Below are positions 35,501 through 45,671 of a stretch of DNA of 64,000 nucleotides, piece after piece; position 1 is the first letter of the stretch, and every line of letters starts with the position of its first letter. The notes below the pieces were generated by a model, which did no database searches, had not been told where the DNA came from, and saw nothing but the letters and a program-made list of their open reading frames with translations. Made by a program: the position numbers and the translations under genes. Location: the NCBI GenBank assembly GCA_910575605.1, contig CAJTEW010000004.1, forward strand, positions 1 to 64,000. Direction: 5' to 3'. This DNA comes from Lachnospiraceae bacterium. Its GTDB lineage: Bacteria; Bacillota; Clostridia; Lachnospirales; Lachnospiraceae.

Positions 35501-37760
35501 TACCTAAAATAATTTTATTGCCATTTACAGCCATACCGTTCTCAATCATTTGGTCCACAGAATTTTTAAAGGCTCCGTTTTGCAATAGCTTTTGAATGAG
35601 TCCAGGTGTGAGCGTAATCCCTTCATTTGACAAAAAATCGTTGGAATTACCGCTAGATGAATGCTTGCTTCGCTTACTTGATACGTCTATAAGATATAAA
35701 AAATCATTTCGTGAGGCTTGTGATCTTATCATATTTGAAAAAGTGATTTGTAAATCATTCTTCATTAACAAAGGGTTATATTTCATAGAAATGGTACGAA
35801 GCTTTACTACATAATTATCACGGATTCCCAAATATAGAAAATCACCCAAATTTAGATTATCAGTATAATTCTTATATTCGTATTTTGCGAGAAAATTATC
35901 TAAGTCAGTAGAATAAATATATTGCGGCTGGCTTGCAGAATATAAATCTTCCTGTGAAGCACGGAGTAATTTAAGCTGTTCATCAATTTCTGATACGGAA
36001 TCATCAGAAGATGTCAAAAACATGTTATTATTTGTATAATCACAGTCAATATATAATTTGGATAAGCATGCTAAATCAGTTTCTGAAAAATAATAATCTT
36101 CGTTATGCCAAGTTTCCTTTTGCAGGCTGCGTGATATTTCTTTGCGTCTGGCATCATGTTGATCTAAAACTTCTGTGGCAGAGTTTATTTCACTTTTCCG
36201 CTGGTTATAGGCCTCCTGACAGCTGCCAATAAAGTCTGGATTTAAGTGATTGTGTGCATCAAGATATTTTTGGTACATTTCATTATGATAGTCCTCTGTA
36301 TGTCCTGAATTCTCAGTATAGGGCACATGATAATTACCAGACTCACATACTTTTATTATGTTTTTGTAAGTTTGTAGCTTTGCATCTAATTCATCTAAGC
36401 CATATAATTTCCAATTGGTTTCATATGTTTTTATGTATTCAAGCTCATCATCTTCTGCAGGTAAATTTCTGTTATCAATTTCAATCTGAATAGATGGAAG
36501 AATCACATCACGGATTTGGTAATAATCATTTGCATCTACAGAAGCGTCCAAAGCTTCTAAATCAAAATCTCCATTCTCATCAATATAAAATGATTCATAA
36601 CCTTTTAGCTGTGCCTGATAATTTGCCTGTGCTTCAAGGAGCCGGTCGTCAGGAAAGGTACTCCAATCTGTAGAGCAGTCGTCTAAGGGAACACGGTCAT
36701 GTAATTCACTAATTATTTTTAACTGTTCATTATATCTGCGTGTAGATTCAATATAGGCTGTTCTGTTTTTTTCAACATCGTTTTGCCACAGGCTGTATTT
36801 TTCTATTAAATCTGCCGGCATATACTTTTCATTTAAAAAGTATCCGCTGATGTTTTCAATGATATTACTTCCGAAGTTGACATATTGAATCCCAAGATTA
36901 TCTGAACCATATACAGAATATCTTGTATATATATTATCTTCGTCTACAGATATTTCATTTGACTTTTGAAGGTTTCTGAATCCGATATTTATATTAGTAT
37001 CCTTCCCTAAGTTTTCAGGCCGGTATGCATTTATAATTAAATTCTTCCTATCAAAGATAAACAGGCAGCCATAAAACTGCGCGGCATCCTGTGTAAGAAA
37101 AGAATATAAATTCTGTGATTCGATATCAAAGCTTCCAATTTCATCAGATAATTTTATATATTTTTCTTTCAGGATGCCATTTTCATAATACTGATACTTT
37201 TTTGGAATATCATCAATATATCCGATTTTCCAATTATATAAGCCGGACTCTATAAGGAGTATATTAAGTAAGCTTAATTTTGGATTCTTGGGGTTGTAAA
37301 ATTTTATATGTTCTTTTGCAAACTCAACATCATCAATTTTATCGACATTTCCTTCAATCAGCATTTCATAGGAGTCAGAAGTCCCCTTATTGATTTTAAG
37401 GTTTTTTATATCATGCTGCATCATCTCGATTTCGACAGACTGGGCTTTTATACTTTTGGTTTCTTTTATGCCATCATTATGAACCGAAGGGGGTGATATG
37501 ATAAACCATCCAATGTTTGTCACATATAATCTCATTAGAACATTAATTAAATGGTAGCCATTTGATTCTATGGTTTTACCTGATATATTAATATATCTGT
37601 TTATATCAAATGAGATTTCATAAACATTATTTAAATTTGCTGTAAAATAACAGCTGCTTTCATCAATGCCATTTAATGCACAAAGTATCCTGTGATCGGA
37701 TGTGGCTAAATATATCTTTGATGGTTCTGGCCGTTTAGATTTGTCAAAATATATTTTCAA
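32553..37760 (-). CDS. tail-tip/prophage endopeptidase-like protein (Tal)
   Basis: A 1735-aa protein. The N-terminal 350 or so residues (MKIYFDKSKRPEPSKIYLAT, YNWKIGYIDDIP, FYGCLFIFDRKNLIINAYRP) match the prophage endopeptidase tail/Tal family, which forms the hub at the tip of siphovirus tails. Long coiled and beta-rich segments follow. About residues 1380-1520 look like a discoidin-type carbohydrate-binding fold (HWLECQVSVDGTNIA ... IRIWHNYTDGHSYNHRLQVS). The C-terminus is beta-structured. Position right after the distal tail gene fits its role. No clear peptidase motif was seen. Confidence 0.82.
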   Translation of the reverse strand: MKIYFDKSKRPEPSKIYLATSDHRILCALNGIDESSCYFTANLNNVYEISFDINRYINISGKTIESNGYHLINVLMRLYVTNIGWFIISPPSVHNDGIKETKSIKAQSVEIEMMQHDIKNLKINKGTSDSYEMLIEGNVDKIDDVEFAKEHIKFYNPKNPKLSLLNILLIESGLYNWKIGYIDDIPKKYQYYENGILKEKYIKLSDEIGSFDIESQNLYSFLTQDAAQFYGCLFIFDRKNLIINAYRPENLGKDTNINIGFRNLQKSNEISVDEDNIYTRYSVYGSDNLGIQYVNFGSNIIENISGYFLNEKYMPADLIEKYSLWQNDVEKNRTAYIESTRRYNEQLKIISELHDRVPLDDCSTDWSTFPDDRLLEAQANYQAQLKGYESFYIDENGDFDLEALDASVDANDYYQIRDVILPSIQIEIDNRNLPAEDDELEYIKTYETNWKLYGLDELDAKLQTYKNIIKVCESGNYHVPYTENSGHTEDYHNEMYQKYLDAHNHLNPDFIGSCQEAYNQRKSEINSATEVLDQHDARRKEISRSLQKETWHNEDYYFSETDLACLSKLYIDCDYTNNNMFLTSSDDSVSEIDEQLKLLRASQEDLYSASQPQYIYSTDLDNFLAKYEYKNYTDNLNLGDFLYLGIRDNYVVKLRTISMKYNPLLMKNDLQITFSNMIRSQASRNDFLYLIDVSSKRSKHSSSGNSNDFLSNEGITLTPGLIQKLLQNGAFKNSVDQMIENGMAVNGNKIILGTGTISVSELNSKMINVVNISGENAFFDYLQAKLIAADKIIADSGKFLDLSSLVANIDNLLAGNVSAELGHLIKMTAENVEIDEAVIRDLIAAQITVSMLKADTISSNKFNIESDDGGMTIVGNTMQFKDTNGNLRIQIGRDADNDFTFVLYDETGTGVLMDSTGIKPSAISDGIIQNNMIAKGSITKDRLGFKIVDTDENGKICITEILDESGQSLGVSYKEIQKSITELEEQIDSTLSYNVHIENEYQNIPCVNGTVKNNILIEIPFTGYKGTIQVPASVTTSVLPSGMTVGINNPSTDTDKGSLILNIAEGATLGSKNITTGFINLTFSIDTFIMTKRFTWSKTNDGDSANASICILEASTELIKRENTIDSENNTITTLSPSSITFSSFVKTLEKREPYEGRFLIETSLNGVDFDNMYVSPSDESAVSFTPNNNVQSIRCTLYQTGSIINIIDRKTITVLDGIDSIKSEITQIKDSFTTLSDTVDKAEKAISEKVWQTEIDTSINNYDNSSIKVIRDTVAEHKTSIGSITDKVTSVEDILETKADGSIVKTLSEKVSFAEQDMDGFKQIVSSTYAAKDDVSSVESALIQKDNEIEAQVENTKDELAFVKVKADNISSTVTKKMDMPFVSIRYIRDWLNGSSAGSLNHWLECQVSVDGTNIARGLVPAAKDTTGEPIVSIDNLSYYTDESIDTEDCVTSNGNGQWQCLQLDLEELHRDIDCIRIWHNYTDGHSYNHRLQVSENGSDWITLFDSDIQGTYQESEKGKTYYLNDSSILENFSSIRQDISSVTSQIQDESAKIQSIVSQTQRDFGVQIESLQNNIENIEIHNDELSQKIENAKAEFLLSLNSYITRLQSVENGLKNQSEVIQTSEGWKLIFKKIGMYDGSDVPDQETYTNIDIDGIEVSNPIENTKATLKTDGIKGYYNNEVIFQLQKDATITERLYAKRGIDTYTMKIIPVVITQNSVTKSGVAFVKSGGDS

Positions 37761-37765
37761 TGGGT

Positions 37766-38851
37766 TTATTCACCTGCCTTTCTTGATTCCATATGTGTAA
37801 ATTTGAAACCGGCATTTCCATACAGAAGAAGAGAGTTGTGCCCGTTTATCAGCTTAAGCCAGTAGATGTGGTCTGCGTCTGTTATGCCTAATTTTTCATA
37901 TGTAATCATTCTTCCTACAGAGTCATTTATTACTAGATTCTGACAGTCCATATGTACATCCAAATCCTTATATACATTCATAAACAGGAATCCATTTTCT
38001 AAAATACGGTATTCGTATGTATCAGCAGTATAAAAGGCGGTGCATTTTATATCATTTCCGTATTTATCTATTAGATAAAATTGGACTGCAGTTTCATTAC
38101 ATAGAGGAATAATATTGAAAGCGCCGCTGCCAGTATATTTTACTGTATATCCATGCAGTCTGGCGTAGCTTTCTACGACTGTTAAAAGGGAATCAAAATA
38201 GGATGATTCAGACAGTGTTAATGTTCCATTATCAAGTATATTACAGTCGGATAAATTACAAATGAATATCTGTCCGTCTGCATGAGGGCTTATTTCGACA
38301 GTAGGATAGCAGTAGTTATTAAGTTCGTCAGAATTGTTGGATATGAGTAAATTGGAATAGGTAGTTACATCAGCTTCATTTATTATATCCTTTGTGTAGC
38401 CAAAAGGAGTGGTGCATTTAAAGGATATTCGTAAGCCATACACAGCTCCTGCGACGCACCAGGTTTCTATGTTGTCAAACCATCCATAGTAACGTGTAAC
38501 ATCATGATTATCTTCTGGCTGATATTCAAAATCAATCCATTCGGGGTAATGGGAGGAAGTAAGCCATCTTGTAATTTCCCGAATTTCCGGCTTTGAAATT
38601 TCCCGTTCTGCCTGAGTTTTATAAAAGCAGGGATTTTTAATTATATTTAACTCAAAAGCTAAAACATTATCCCATGTGTCTCCAAAATAATTGGGGTTAA
38701 TTCGATATTGATTCGTCCCGCCAATTTCCATATTACGTCCCATAGCAAGATCGATATCAGCATCGGAGCCAAAACTTGCTGTAATATATCTTGCAGATAA
38801 ATCTGAAAATTTTTTGTTACAAAATGTAAAGTCTTTAAAATCTTTAGCCAA
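37766..38851 (-). CDS. distal tail protein (Dit)-like
   Basis: About 361 aa, starting at a TTG six bases after AAGGAGG (MAKDFKDFTFCNKKFSDL). The N-terminal half (GGTNQYRINPNYFGDTWDN, ITRWLTSSHYPEWIDF) is typical of distal tail/phage tail component proteins that join tube and tip. An ATG at 38899 would start within the terminator stem and is unlikely. It lies between the tape measure and tail-tip genes, as in siphovirus tail modules. Confidence 0.85.
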   Translation of the reverse strand: MAKDFKDFTFCNKKFSDLSARYITASFGSDADIDLAMGRNMEIGGTNQYRINPNYFGDTWDNVLAFELNIIKNPCFYKTQAEREISKPEIREITRWLTSSHYPEWIDFEYQPEDNHDVTRYYGWFDNIETWCVAGAVYGLRISFKCTTPFGYTKDIINEADVTTYSNLLISNNSDELNNYCYPTVEISPHADGQIFICNLSDCNILDNGTLTLSESSYFDSLLTVVESYARLHGYTVKYTGSGAFNIIPLCNETAVQFYLIDKYGNDIKCTAFYTADTYEYRILENGFLFMNVYKDLDVHMDCQNLVINDSVGRMITYEKLGITDADHIYWLKLINGHNSLLLYGNAGFKFTHMESRKAGE

Positions 38852-38880
38852 AGCGTGCCTCCTTAATATTTTATAAAATG

Positions 38881-38909
38881 AGAGTGCCGCGTATTTCATG
38901 CAGCACTCT
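38881..38909 (-). terminator. hairpin between tape measure and distal tail genes
   Basis: AGAGTGC (38881-38887) pairs with GCACTCT (38903-38909); leftward CATTTTAT follows. A weak terminator or processing site that may adjust the ratio of the two products. Confidence 0.5.
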
Positions 38910-38918
38910 TAAAATAGA

Positions 38919-41900
38919 TTACAACCGTCTCATGCCTTTCTTGCATCCCTCACGGTACAGATATCCGGTTACTTCTTTTTGAATCATAGGTATGCTTTCT
39001 TTAATAATACCCTTCATTTCAGATACGGAATCTTTCGTAATTGTGCTGTCTGTAATGGTTACCAGCTGGTCAAAATGCATTTCAACATTCTGGGTGTTAT
39101 ATGTCGGAACTATGGCAGGAGTATAAAGCTCCTGTATGCCAGGATGCACTATATCAGGCAGTCCTTCTGTATTGCTCCAGTCATACAGTCTTTGGACCTG
39201 TTCGTTATTGAAAACTGTATCGCCGGCATGAAATTGTTTTAATGTTCCGTACTTGGTTATAATAACTTCTGAGCCCGGTGCAGACTTCCCTCCGGCTGTT
39301 TCATCAAACAGGGCCGGCCCGTCTTTTGCAACCCTTCTTGTACCTTTGCTGTATCCTGTAATCTGGCTTAACGACACCCATCCAAGGTCTCCATATACAC
39401 CGTCTGCACTTCTTATATGGATACCATAGTCTCCGTGGTTTCCTGACTGGCCTCCATATTCTACACCTGAATATCCATCTATAATTACGCCTCCTGGAAC
39501 ACCTGCGTATCTGTTGCCGGCTGGAGAGGTTCCCCATGAGCTGTGATAATATCTCTGGCCTGCCAAAAGGGTTACCACGTCTCCCACACGAGGGATACCG
39601 TCACCGCCGGAAGATGAAGATGGTGTGTTTACAGCCGGTTTCGGCGGGTCGGGTTTCTTTGTGACCGTAACGCCGACACTTGCACTGATTCCGCTTCCGT
39701 CAGTTGTAGATGCTGTAACCTGGCAGGAGCCAGGCTTAACTGCCCGGATGGTTCCGTTAGATACTGAAACAACTTTCTCATTGGATGATTTCCATGACAG
39801 CGTCTTATTTTTAGCATCTGTGGGTCGTATTTGTGCAGATATGCTTGTGGATTTACCTTCTTCGAGCGTAAGGGACTTTTGGGAAAGCTTTAATTCTGCA
39901 ACAGGACGGTTGTCTACATTGGGGTCCCGTGATATTTCCTGTTCAAATTTCTGATTAAATGAATCGTTGTTTTTAACAGGAGATGTAACTGTACCCTGGG
40001 CTGTGCCGGTAGAGCTTACATTGGTCTGATGCTGTGTGGCATTCGTTACCTGATTAGCAGCGCCCTCCTGTGTGCTTAAGCCCTCCTGGTTGGAGTTGAA
40101 GCCTGTGCTTCCAACCCATCCGGTATTATGAATGATTTCGTTGATTTTGCCGTAAGCAGAAGAGTACATGGATACTACGTTCTGTAACATGCCCTGAATC
40201 ACGGACTGCTGTTTGTCTGCGTTGTGAATGATTTCATATTCCGTATTTGAAAGAATCTCATCCAGTTCATCAGACGTGGTGTGATAGCCCTTTTCCTGCA
40301 TGTCAATGGCATGGTCACGTTTTGTTTCAGAGAGCTCATCTTCTGCATTAGAGAGCTGCTCTTTTAACCGCTTTAATTCAGCCTGTGTACTTGCATTGTT
40401 CACCCCTTCAAGTGCAGCAATCTGAGACTTAAGCATAGTTACATCTTTGCTCTGACTGCGGAGCCTTTTATCATAGTCATAATAGTCGGCTTTAGCTTTT
40501 AAAGCTTCTTTCCGTTTGTCAATAATCTTTTGCAGATGTTCGTTTTCCTGTTTCATCTGATTCAGGTACAGCTTGGTTAATGCTTCTGAATAATCCTGTA
40601 CATCTGCAATAGAATCCCGGATGCCTTTTCGGTACTCTTCGGACTTTTCATCAAATTCAGCCTGTGAGATTACATTATTGTCAAAGGATTCCTGCAGCTT
40701 ATCCAGTCCTTTGCGGTAGTCTGCGATTTCCTGTTTTGCGGAATACATACTCTGCTCAAGGAGTGCAAGAGCAGCAGCGCCCTCGGATGTCAGCTCTCCC
40801 TTTCTGCCAAAGTAGGCATCATCATTTAACAGGTTCATGAAATTCTTAAGCTCACTCCTTAAGGATTCCATTTTATCAATGCCCTCTTCCAACGGGGTGA
40901 ACCTCAGCTCAAAAATCGTATCCTTAAGCTTTTCGTTATCCTCCATCAGACCTAATGTCTCTGTATCAAGCTTATTGATTTCCTTGGCAAGCTCCTGATA
41001 ACGTTTGGAATCTACTGCATAGAGGGCCTGCTCGGAAAGCTTTGCGTCACGCATCTGTTTGTTGCCCGAAATGTGTAAATTATTGGCGTCCAGCTGTTTT
41101 TGATAGACTGCTTCCGGGACAGTCTCATCACGGGATTCCATAAGGTCTATACGGGCGTCCAGCTTGTCCATTGTACGTTCAAAGCTGTCTATGAGCTGCT
41201 GGATTTTGGTATAAGTGATTTCTCTTATCTTATCTTCAAAATCTACAACAGAAACACCGGCAGAATCAACTGCTTCATTAAATTCATGAATTTTAGCATA
41301 GCCTTCATACCATTCATCAGAATATTTTTGAATATAACCTTTGGATATAAGGTCGCTAAATTCATTCTGATAATCCGTTAACTGCTGTGCCAGGCTGTGA
41401 TAGATTTCCTCGGCTGCATTTAAGGATTCCTGATAGGTTTTACGTACAGAATCAGATACGGCAGAAAAGCCCATTGCTTCGGAGAACTCTAATTTTGAAT
41501 CATTGGCATCCTGCAATGCTTCATGAACATCCGTTACAAGCTTATAGAAGTCCTCTATCTGTTCAAGCCGTTCAATGGCAAGCTCGCGTTCCTTATCCTG
41601 TAATTCTGAGACCTTGTCCAGGCAGTCCTGAGCCTTTTTGTACCATTCTTCATAGCTCTTAATATTTTTACTGAGTGTTTCATCAGAAATGCTTTCGATA
41701 TTAAGGCTGCCATCCCGAACCTGTGAAGCATAGGCTTCTGACAGACCTACGGAATCAGCCTGCTGCATATAGAGGTCATAAGCCTGCCTGTTTTTTGAGA
41801 TTTCAGCCTGAATGTTAGAAACAGCCTTTGCATTTTCATTCTGTTTGTCTGCAAGCCCGACAGCTCTGTCTATGGCATCAATCTGTTTCTGGGTTATATC

Positions 41901-44900
41901 GGATGCCCGGTCAAGATAGATTTCTATAAAGTCTTTTAAATCCTCCGCGGCTTTTGATATGGCTGCGGCTGCGGAAGATGCGGTGTCGGCGCCGGCGCTG
42001 TATGAGGAAGTGCTTAAACTGGAACCATAAGAGCTATTGTTAATAATACCAGACGGCAGTCTGAATCCATCAGTATATGAATTTAGTAATGTTCCGTCAG
42101 CGTATGCTCTGGCGTGGGTGTTTGTTTTACCTGATTTCAGCAAATCTCTTGTCTGCGCTGCATTTAGTATGATGTCACCTTTCTTTAGAGACTGTATGTG
42201 CATCTTTCCGGGAAGGAGGCTCCATACGCCATTGCGGATGAGAGATTCTGTACCCAGTTCATTTACAAGCGCATATTCATCCTTTGATAACGCAACCTTT
42301 CCGCCAGCATACGCAGGCTTTAGGTTAGGCATATGATACGCAGTTTCATTGACATGGGCCGGGGAGAGGAGAGTACCTTCCTCATGCTGAATTATGTTGC
42401 CAAAAGACATGGCTGCATTTTTAATCAGGGCAGCACCTGGAACATAACTAACTGTACGGGCTATCGGAGGCAGATAAACTGGCAAAGCGCTTAGATCTGG
42501 AAGATAATCTGTAGTCCTTGAGCCTCCGGAAGTTTCGGCAGCTGCAGCATCAACTTCTGCCGTATCAGCGATAAAAGCAATATCACCGTTTTTTTCTGTA
42601 ATAGCAGCAGGAACCTGCACACCATCTATATTGGCATAATAGTAGATTGTGCCGTTTTCATTTTTTATTGCTTCTACACCGGCTGTGCCACCATTTACTT
42701 CGGCTGTAAATACTAATTTCTGGCCGTTCTGTAAATCGTCCAGCTGCTCCTTAATCTGTTCGGTAGAAGCTTCTGTAGGCATGATTACGGTTTTACCGTC
42801 GTTACTTAATACGCTGTCAACTTTAGCTTCTGCATTTGATGTATCTGCGTCAACGTTGAGATTTACAGCATCCCCCAGCTCCTGTTTTGCTTCTTCAAAG
42901 CTTATCCCCATATCAAGGGCAAGCTTTTCGATAATCTCATTTGCTGATTCTGTATTTAAAAAGGTTTCCCAGTCAGCAATGTCTCCGTTCTGAAACATAT
43001 CGAGATAGGTATTTTGTAAATCAAGGATTGCAGCCTGCTGCTGCTGAATGGACCGCCTGCCTTCCTCTTCAAGCGAATTGTGTTCCGTAATAAGCCTTTG
43101 GGAGAAATTGTCAAGTGTGGCCAGAGAATCCATGTAACCGTTGTCAGATATTGCATCTGATAAACCTTCCTCTTCTGAAAGCATATCACGTTTCTTTTTT
43201 TGGGCAGATAGGAGAGAGGCATATTCCTGGGTAGAGCCGCCCTCAAACATACCACTCTTCAGCTCGTCAATTACCTGCTGGATAGAGGCAAGGTCATACT
43301 CGAACTTAAGCTTTATAACATGATCTTCTGTAAGGTTTTCAAGGTGATTTGCAAAATCCTCCTTTTCACTGTCATCAATAACCTCTTTAAGACGGGCTTT
43401 GCCTGAACTGTCATCCATTTCGTTATAAATGGTTTTCAGGCTTTCCAGTGTAGATTCATATTCCTTAAGATCTTCTCCGCCGAACATGATACCATCAAAT
43501 TCATGGCCGTATGCCTCAAGATTATGCATTGCTGCTTCAGTGGCATCAATGTTTAATTTTAATGCTTTGGCAGCCTCTGCACTGTTTTTGAATTTCCATG
43601 TAATGTCACCGTCAACATCATCAGCTAATCCGGCGTTCACCAGGTCATTTATGAAATTTTCGACACTTTGGGCCGGATTCTCTGAATTAAAATATCTCTG
43701 GACTTTATCATATGCAGCCTCCCATGCGGCAACATATGCGTCAGAATCATATTTTGTGGACTCTGGATCTATGAGGTCAGGGGATATGAACTGTGCCGCC
43801 GCTTTGAAATCATCAGTGCCGACTTTGCCTTGTTTGTACAGCTCATTTGCCTGGTTTAGCAGATTAGACATGGAATTCCACTGGGAATCCTGATTTTCGG
43901 TTGCAAAAGCGGCTTGAACGCCTTCTACGGAACCGTCTATGCCTTTCACTGTACTTTCCGCTTCTTTGGCTGAGGCTATCAGATTATCGAAGTAGCCATC
44001 GAATACGGCTTTCTTACCTTTTCCGGTAATGCCTAAATCATTCAGTGTCACACCCATCCTGTGAAGAGCATCGGTTGCACTGTCTACTTCTTTGCTTTGG
44101 AGCATCTGCACAATGGAATCCTTTATGCTGCTAGATACTTTGGAGCCGTCGAAGTAGGACTTGATTTGGGCAAGCTGTTTTTCTTTGCCGGAAAGGTCTA
44201 TGGTATTAAAGTCAGTCAGTGCTTTTTTTGCATCCTTGACCCATGAAACTGCAAAGTCACTGTCGCTTTGAGACAGTATTTCCATGTCTGCAGATATGCT
44301 GCCAGTGAGTCCGGCTAAATCAGCTGACGAATTTGTTATGGAATCAACAAGCTCATTGCGCTTGTCAATGATACTTTGTGATATTTCTTCTCCATTTTTT
44401 TTGCTCTCATTAATATCACTGTCAATACTTTTCAGTTCTGACCTGTATTCCTTTAGTTCTGCAAGCCTGGTTTTAAATAAGCCAAGGTCTGTGGAGTCCC
44501 CGCTTTCACCATAAAATTTATCAGCGTCAGATTTCCCCTTGTAAACCTCATTTCCATACTCATCAACTTCAAAATGACTCTGCCCTTGAATCCATTTAAA
44601 AAATCCTTTAAAGGGACCATGCTCTTCTTTCATCTGTTCATAGTAAGATTTATTTGTGCTTGCAGATTTTTCGGTAGCGAGAATCATTGCTTGTTTCTTC
44701 GCTTCTGTTATCTGTTCCTGAATGGCTAACTGGGCTTCGAGCTGTGAACTGGCAGAAGAAATGCCGTCAAGCTCAGCCTGGTCTACAAGAGATATGCCGC
44801 CGTGGGAATTAATAGAGGCTATCATCTGGTCTACGTCTTTTAATTCACCGTTTGCGTTCTGTAGTTCAGAAGTATCAATATCATATTTTGCAGCAATTTC

Positions 44901-45671
44901 CTGAACTCTGGTTTGCTGAGTGGATTTCTGTGATTTCAAAGATTCCAGTTCAGAATTAGCAGTTTGAAACTCGGAGGCGGCTTCATCGGCGGCTTCTGCG
45001 GCTCTGGTCCAGCCTGATTGGAGGTAATCAAATGCCTTGAAGGCAGCAATAGAAGCAGTTACTGCAAGAAGTGAAGGAGCCATTTTTTTAATAGTTGCAG
45101 CGAAACCCATGAAAGATGACTTTAGTCCATCAAAGAAACCGGTGGATTTTGAGGATAATGTTCCGGGGTCTATGAAGGAGTCGGCGAGGCCTTCTACAGA
45201 GTTTAATGCATCCATAATAGCTTGTTTATAATTTTCGACTTCGCCGCTATCTAAAATATTTGAAAGATTATCTCGAGTTTTTGGGGGTAATTCTACATTT
45301 TTTAGTAAGCTTTTTCCAAGATTTTTCGCATCGTCACCGAGATTTTTCGCATCGTCACCGAGATTTTTTAAAGCGTCACCCCATTTTAGTTTTCCGGTGG
45401 CAGCCTTTTGAGTTAAGGTAGCATCTTTCCCCATAGCAACTAATTCTGCTGTTAAAGAGTCAGCTAATCCCATAGCAGAAGCTTTGGCTTGAATATTTGC
45501 AGCTGTAAATTCACTAATTCCATCAGTATTAATTTTAAATTCTTTATTTAATAAATCCTTATGGATGTTTTGCATGTCACCTAAAGAATTATATCCTTTA
45601 AAAGTACCTGCAAACATTTCATAGATTCCGTGGCTTCCATCAAAGTTAAATAAATTTCCTAATTCTTTAAG
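38919..45671 (-). CDS. tape measure protein, 3' exon
   Basis: About 2250 codons forming most of a giant tape measure protein; the 5' exon is at 46911-48266. It is helical and coiled throughout, with hydrophobic stretches near the start (LLAVTASIAAFKAFDYLQSG). Near the C-terminus are a bacterial Ig-like (BIG2) domain (VAELKLSQKSLTLEEGKS to SVGVTV) and an SH3-like wall domain (YYHSSWGTSP to GWVSLSQITGY). Without splicing, the only start is the ATG at 45617, and the N-terminal part would be lost. The open frame continues upstream of that ATG to a stop at 45702. The exon edge at 45671 is my estimate, set by an intron-ending G and a continuous frame (FKNLD joined to LKELGNLFNFDG). Confidence 0.75.
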   Translation of the reverse strand, partial: LKELGNLFNFDGSHGIYEMFAGTFKGYNSLGDMQNIHKDLLNKEFKINTDGISEFTAANIQAKASAMGLADSLTAELVAMGKDATLTQKAATGKLKWGDALKNLGDDAKNLGDDAKNLGKSLLKNVELPPKTRDNLSNILDSGEVENYKQAIMDALNSVEGLADSFIDPGTLSSKSTGFFDGLKSSFMGFAATIKKMAPSLLAVTASIAAFKAFDYLQSGWTRAAEAADEAASEFQTANSELESLKSQKSTQQTRVQEIAAKYDIDTSELQNANGELKDVDQMIASINSHGGISLVDQAELDGISSASSQLEAQLAIQEQITEAKKQAMILATEKSASTNKSYYEQMKEEHGPFKGFFKWIQGQSHFEVDEYGNEVYKGKSDADKFYGESGDSTDLGLFKTRLAELKEYRSELKSIDSDINESKKNGEEISQSIIDKRNELVDSITNSSADLAGLTGSISADMEILSQSDSDFAVSWVKDAKKALTDFNTIDLSGKEKQLAQIKSYFDGSKVSSSIKDSIVQMLQSKEVDSATDALHRMGVTLNDLGITGKGKKAVFDGYFDNLIASAKEAESTVKGIDGSVEGVQAAFATENQDSQWNSMSNLLNQANELYKQGKVGTDDFKAAAQFISPDLIDPESTKYDSDAYVAAWEAAYDKVQRYFNSENPAQSVENFINDLVNAGLADDVDGDITWKFKNSAEAAKALKLNIDATEAAMHNLEAYGHEFDGIMFGGEDLKEYESTLESLKTIYNEMDDSSGKARLKEVIDDSEKEDFANHLENLTEDHVIKLKFEYDLASIQQVIDELKSGMFEGGSTQEYASLLSAQKKKRDMLSEEEGLSDAISDNGYMDSLATLDNFSQRLITEHNSLEEEGRRSIQQQQAAILDLQNTYLDMFQNGDIADWETFLNTESANEIIEKLALDMGISFEEAKQELGDAVNLNVDADTSNAEAKVDSVLSNDGKTVIMPTEASTEQIKEQLDDLQNGQKLVFTAEVNGGTAGVEAIKNENGTIYYYANIDGVQVPAAITEKNGDIAFIADTAEVDAAAAETSGGSRTTDYLPDLSALPVYLPPIARTVSYVPGAALIKNAAMSFGNIIQHEEGTLLSPAHVNETAYHMPNLKPAYAGGKVALSKDEYALVNELGTESLIRNGVWSLLPGKMHIQSLKKGDIILNAAQTRDLLKSGKTNTHARAYADGTLLNSYTDGFRLPSGIINNSSYGSSLSTSSYSAGADTASSAAAAISKAAEDLKDFIEIYLDRASDITQKQIDAIDRAVGLADKQNENAKAVSNIQAEISKNRQAYDLYMQQADSVGLSEAYASQVRDGSLNIESISDETLSKNIKSYEEWYKKAQDCLDKVSELQDKERELAIERLEQIEDFYKLVTDVHEALQDANDSKLEFSEAMGFSAVSDSVRKTYQESLNAAEEIYHSLAQQLTDYQNEFSDLISKGYIQKYSDEWYEGYAKIHEFNEAVDSAGVSVVDFEDKIREITYTKIQQLIDSFERTMDKLDARIDLMESRDETVPEAVYQKQLDANNLHISGNKQMRDAKLSEQALYAVDSKRYQELAKEINKLDTETLGLMEDNEKLKDTIFELRFTPLEEGIDKMESLRSELKNFMNLLNDDAYFGRKGELTSEGAAALALLEQSMYSAKQEIADYRKGLDKLQESFDNNVISQAEFDEKSEEYRKGIRDSIADVQDYSEALTKLYLNQMKQENEHLQKIIDKRKEALKAKADYYDYDKRLRSQSKDVTMLKSQIAALEGVNNASTQAELKRLKEQLSNAEDELSETKRDHAIDMQEKGYHTTSDELDEILSNTEYEIIHNADKQQSVIQGMLQNVVSMYSSAYGKINEIIHNTGWVGSTGFNSNQEGLSTQEGAANQVTNATQHQTNVSSTGTAQGTVTSPVKNNDSFNQKFEQEISRDPNVDNRPVAELKLSQKSLTLEEGKSTSISAQIRPTDAKNKTLSWKSSNEKVVSVSNGTIRAVKPGSCQVTASTTDGSGISASVGVTVTKKPDPPKPAVNTPSSSSGGDGIPRVGDVVTLLAGQRYYHSSWGTSPAGNRYAGVPGGVIIDGYSGVEYGGQSGNHGDYGIHIRSADGVYGDLGWVSLSQITGYSKGTRRVAKDGPALFDETAGGKSAPGSEVIITKYGTLKQFHAGDTVFNNEQVQRLYDWSNTEGLPDIVHPGIQELYTPAIVPTYNTQNVEMHFDQLVTITDSTITKDSVSEMKGIIKESIPMIQKEVTGYLYREGCKKGMRRL

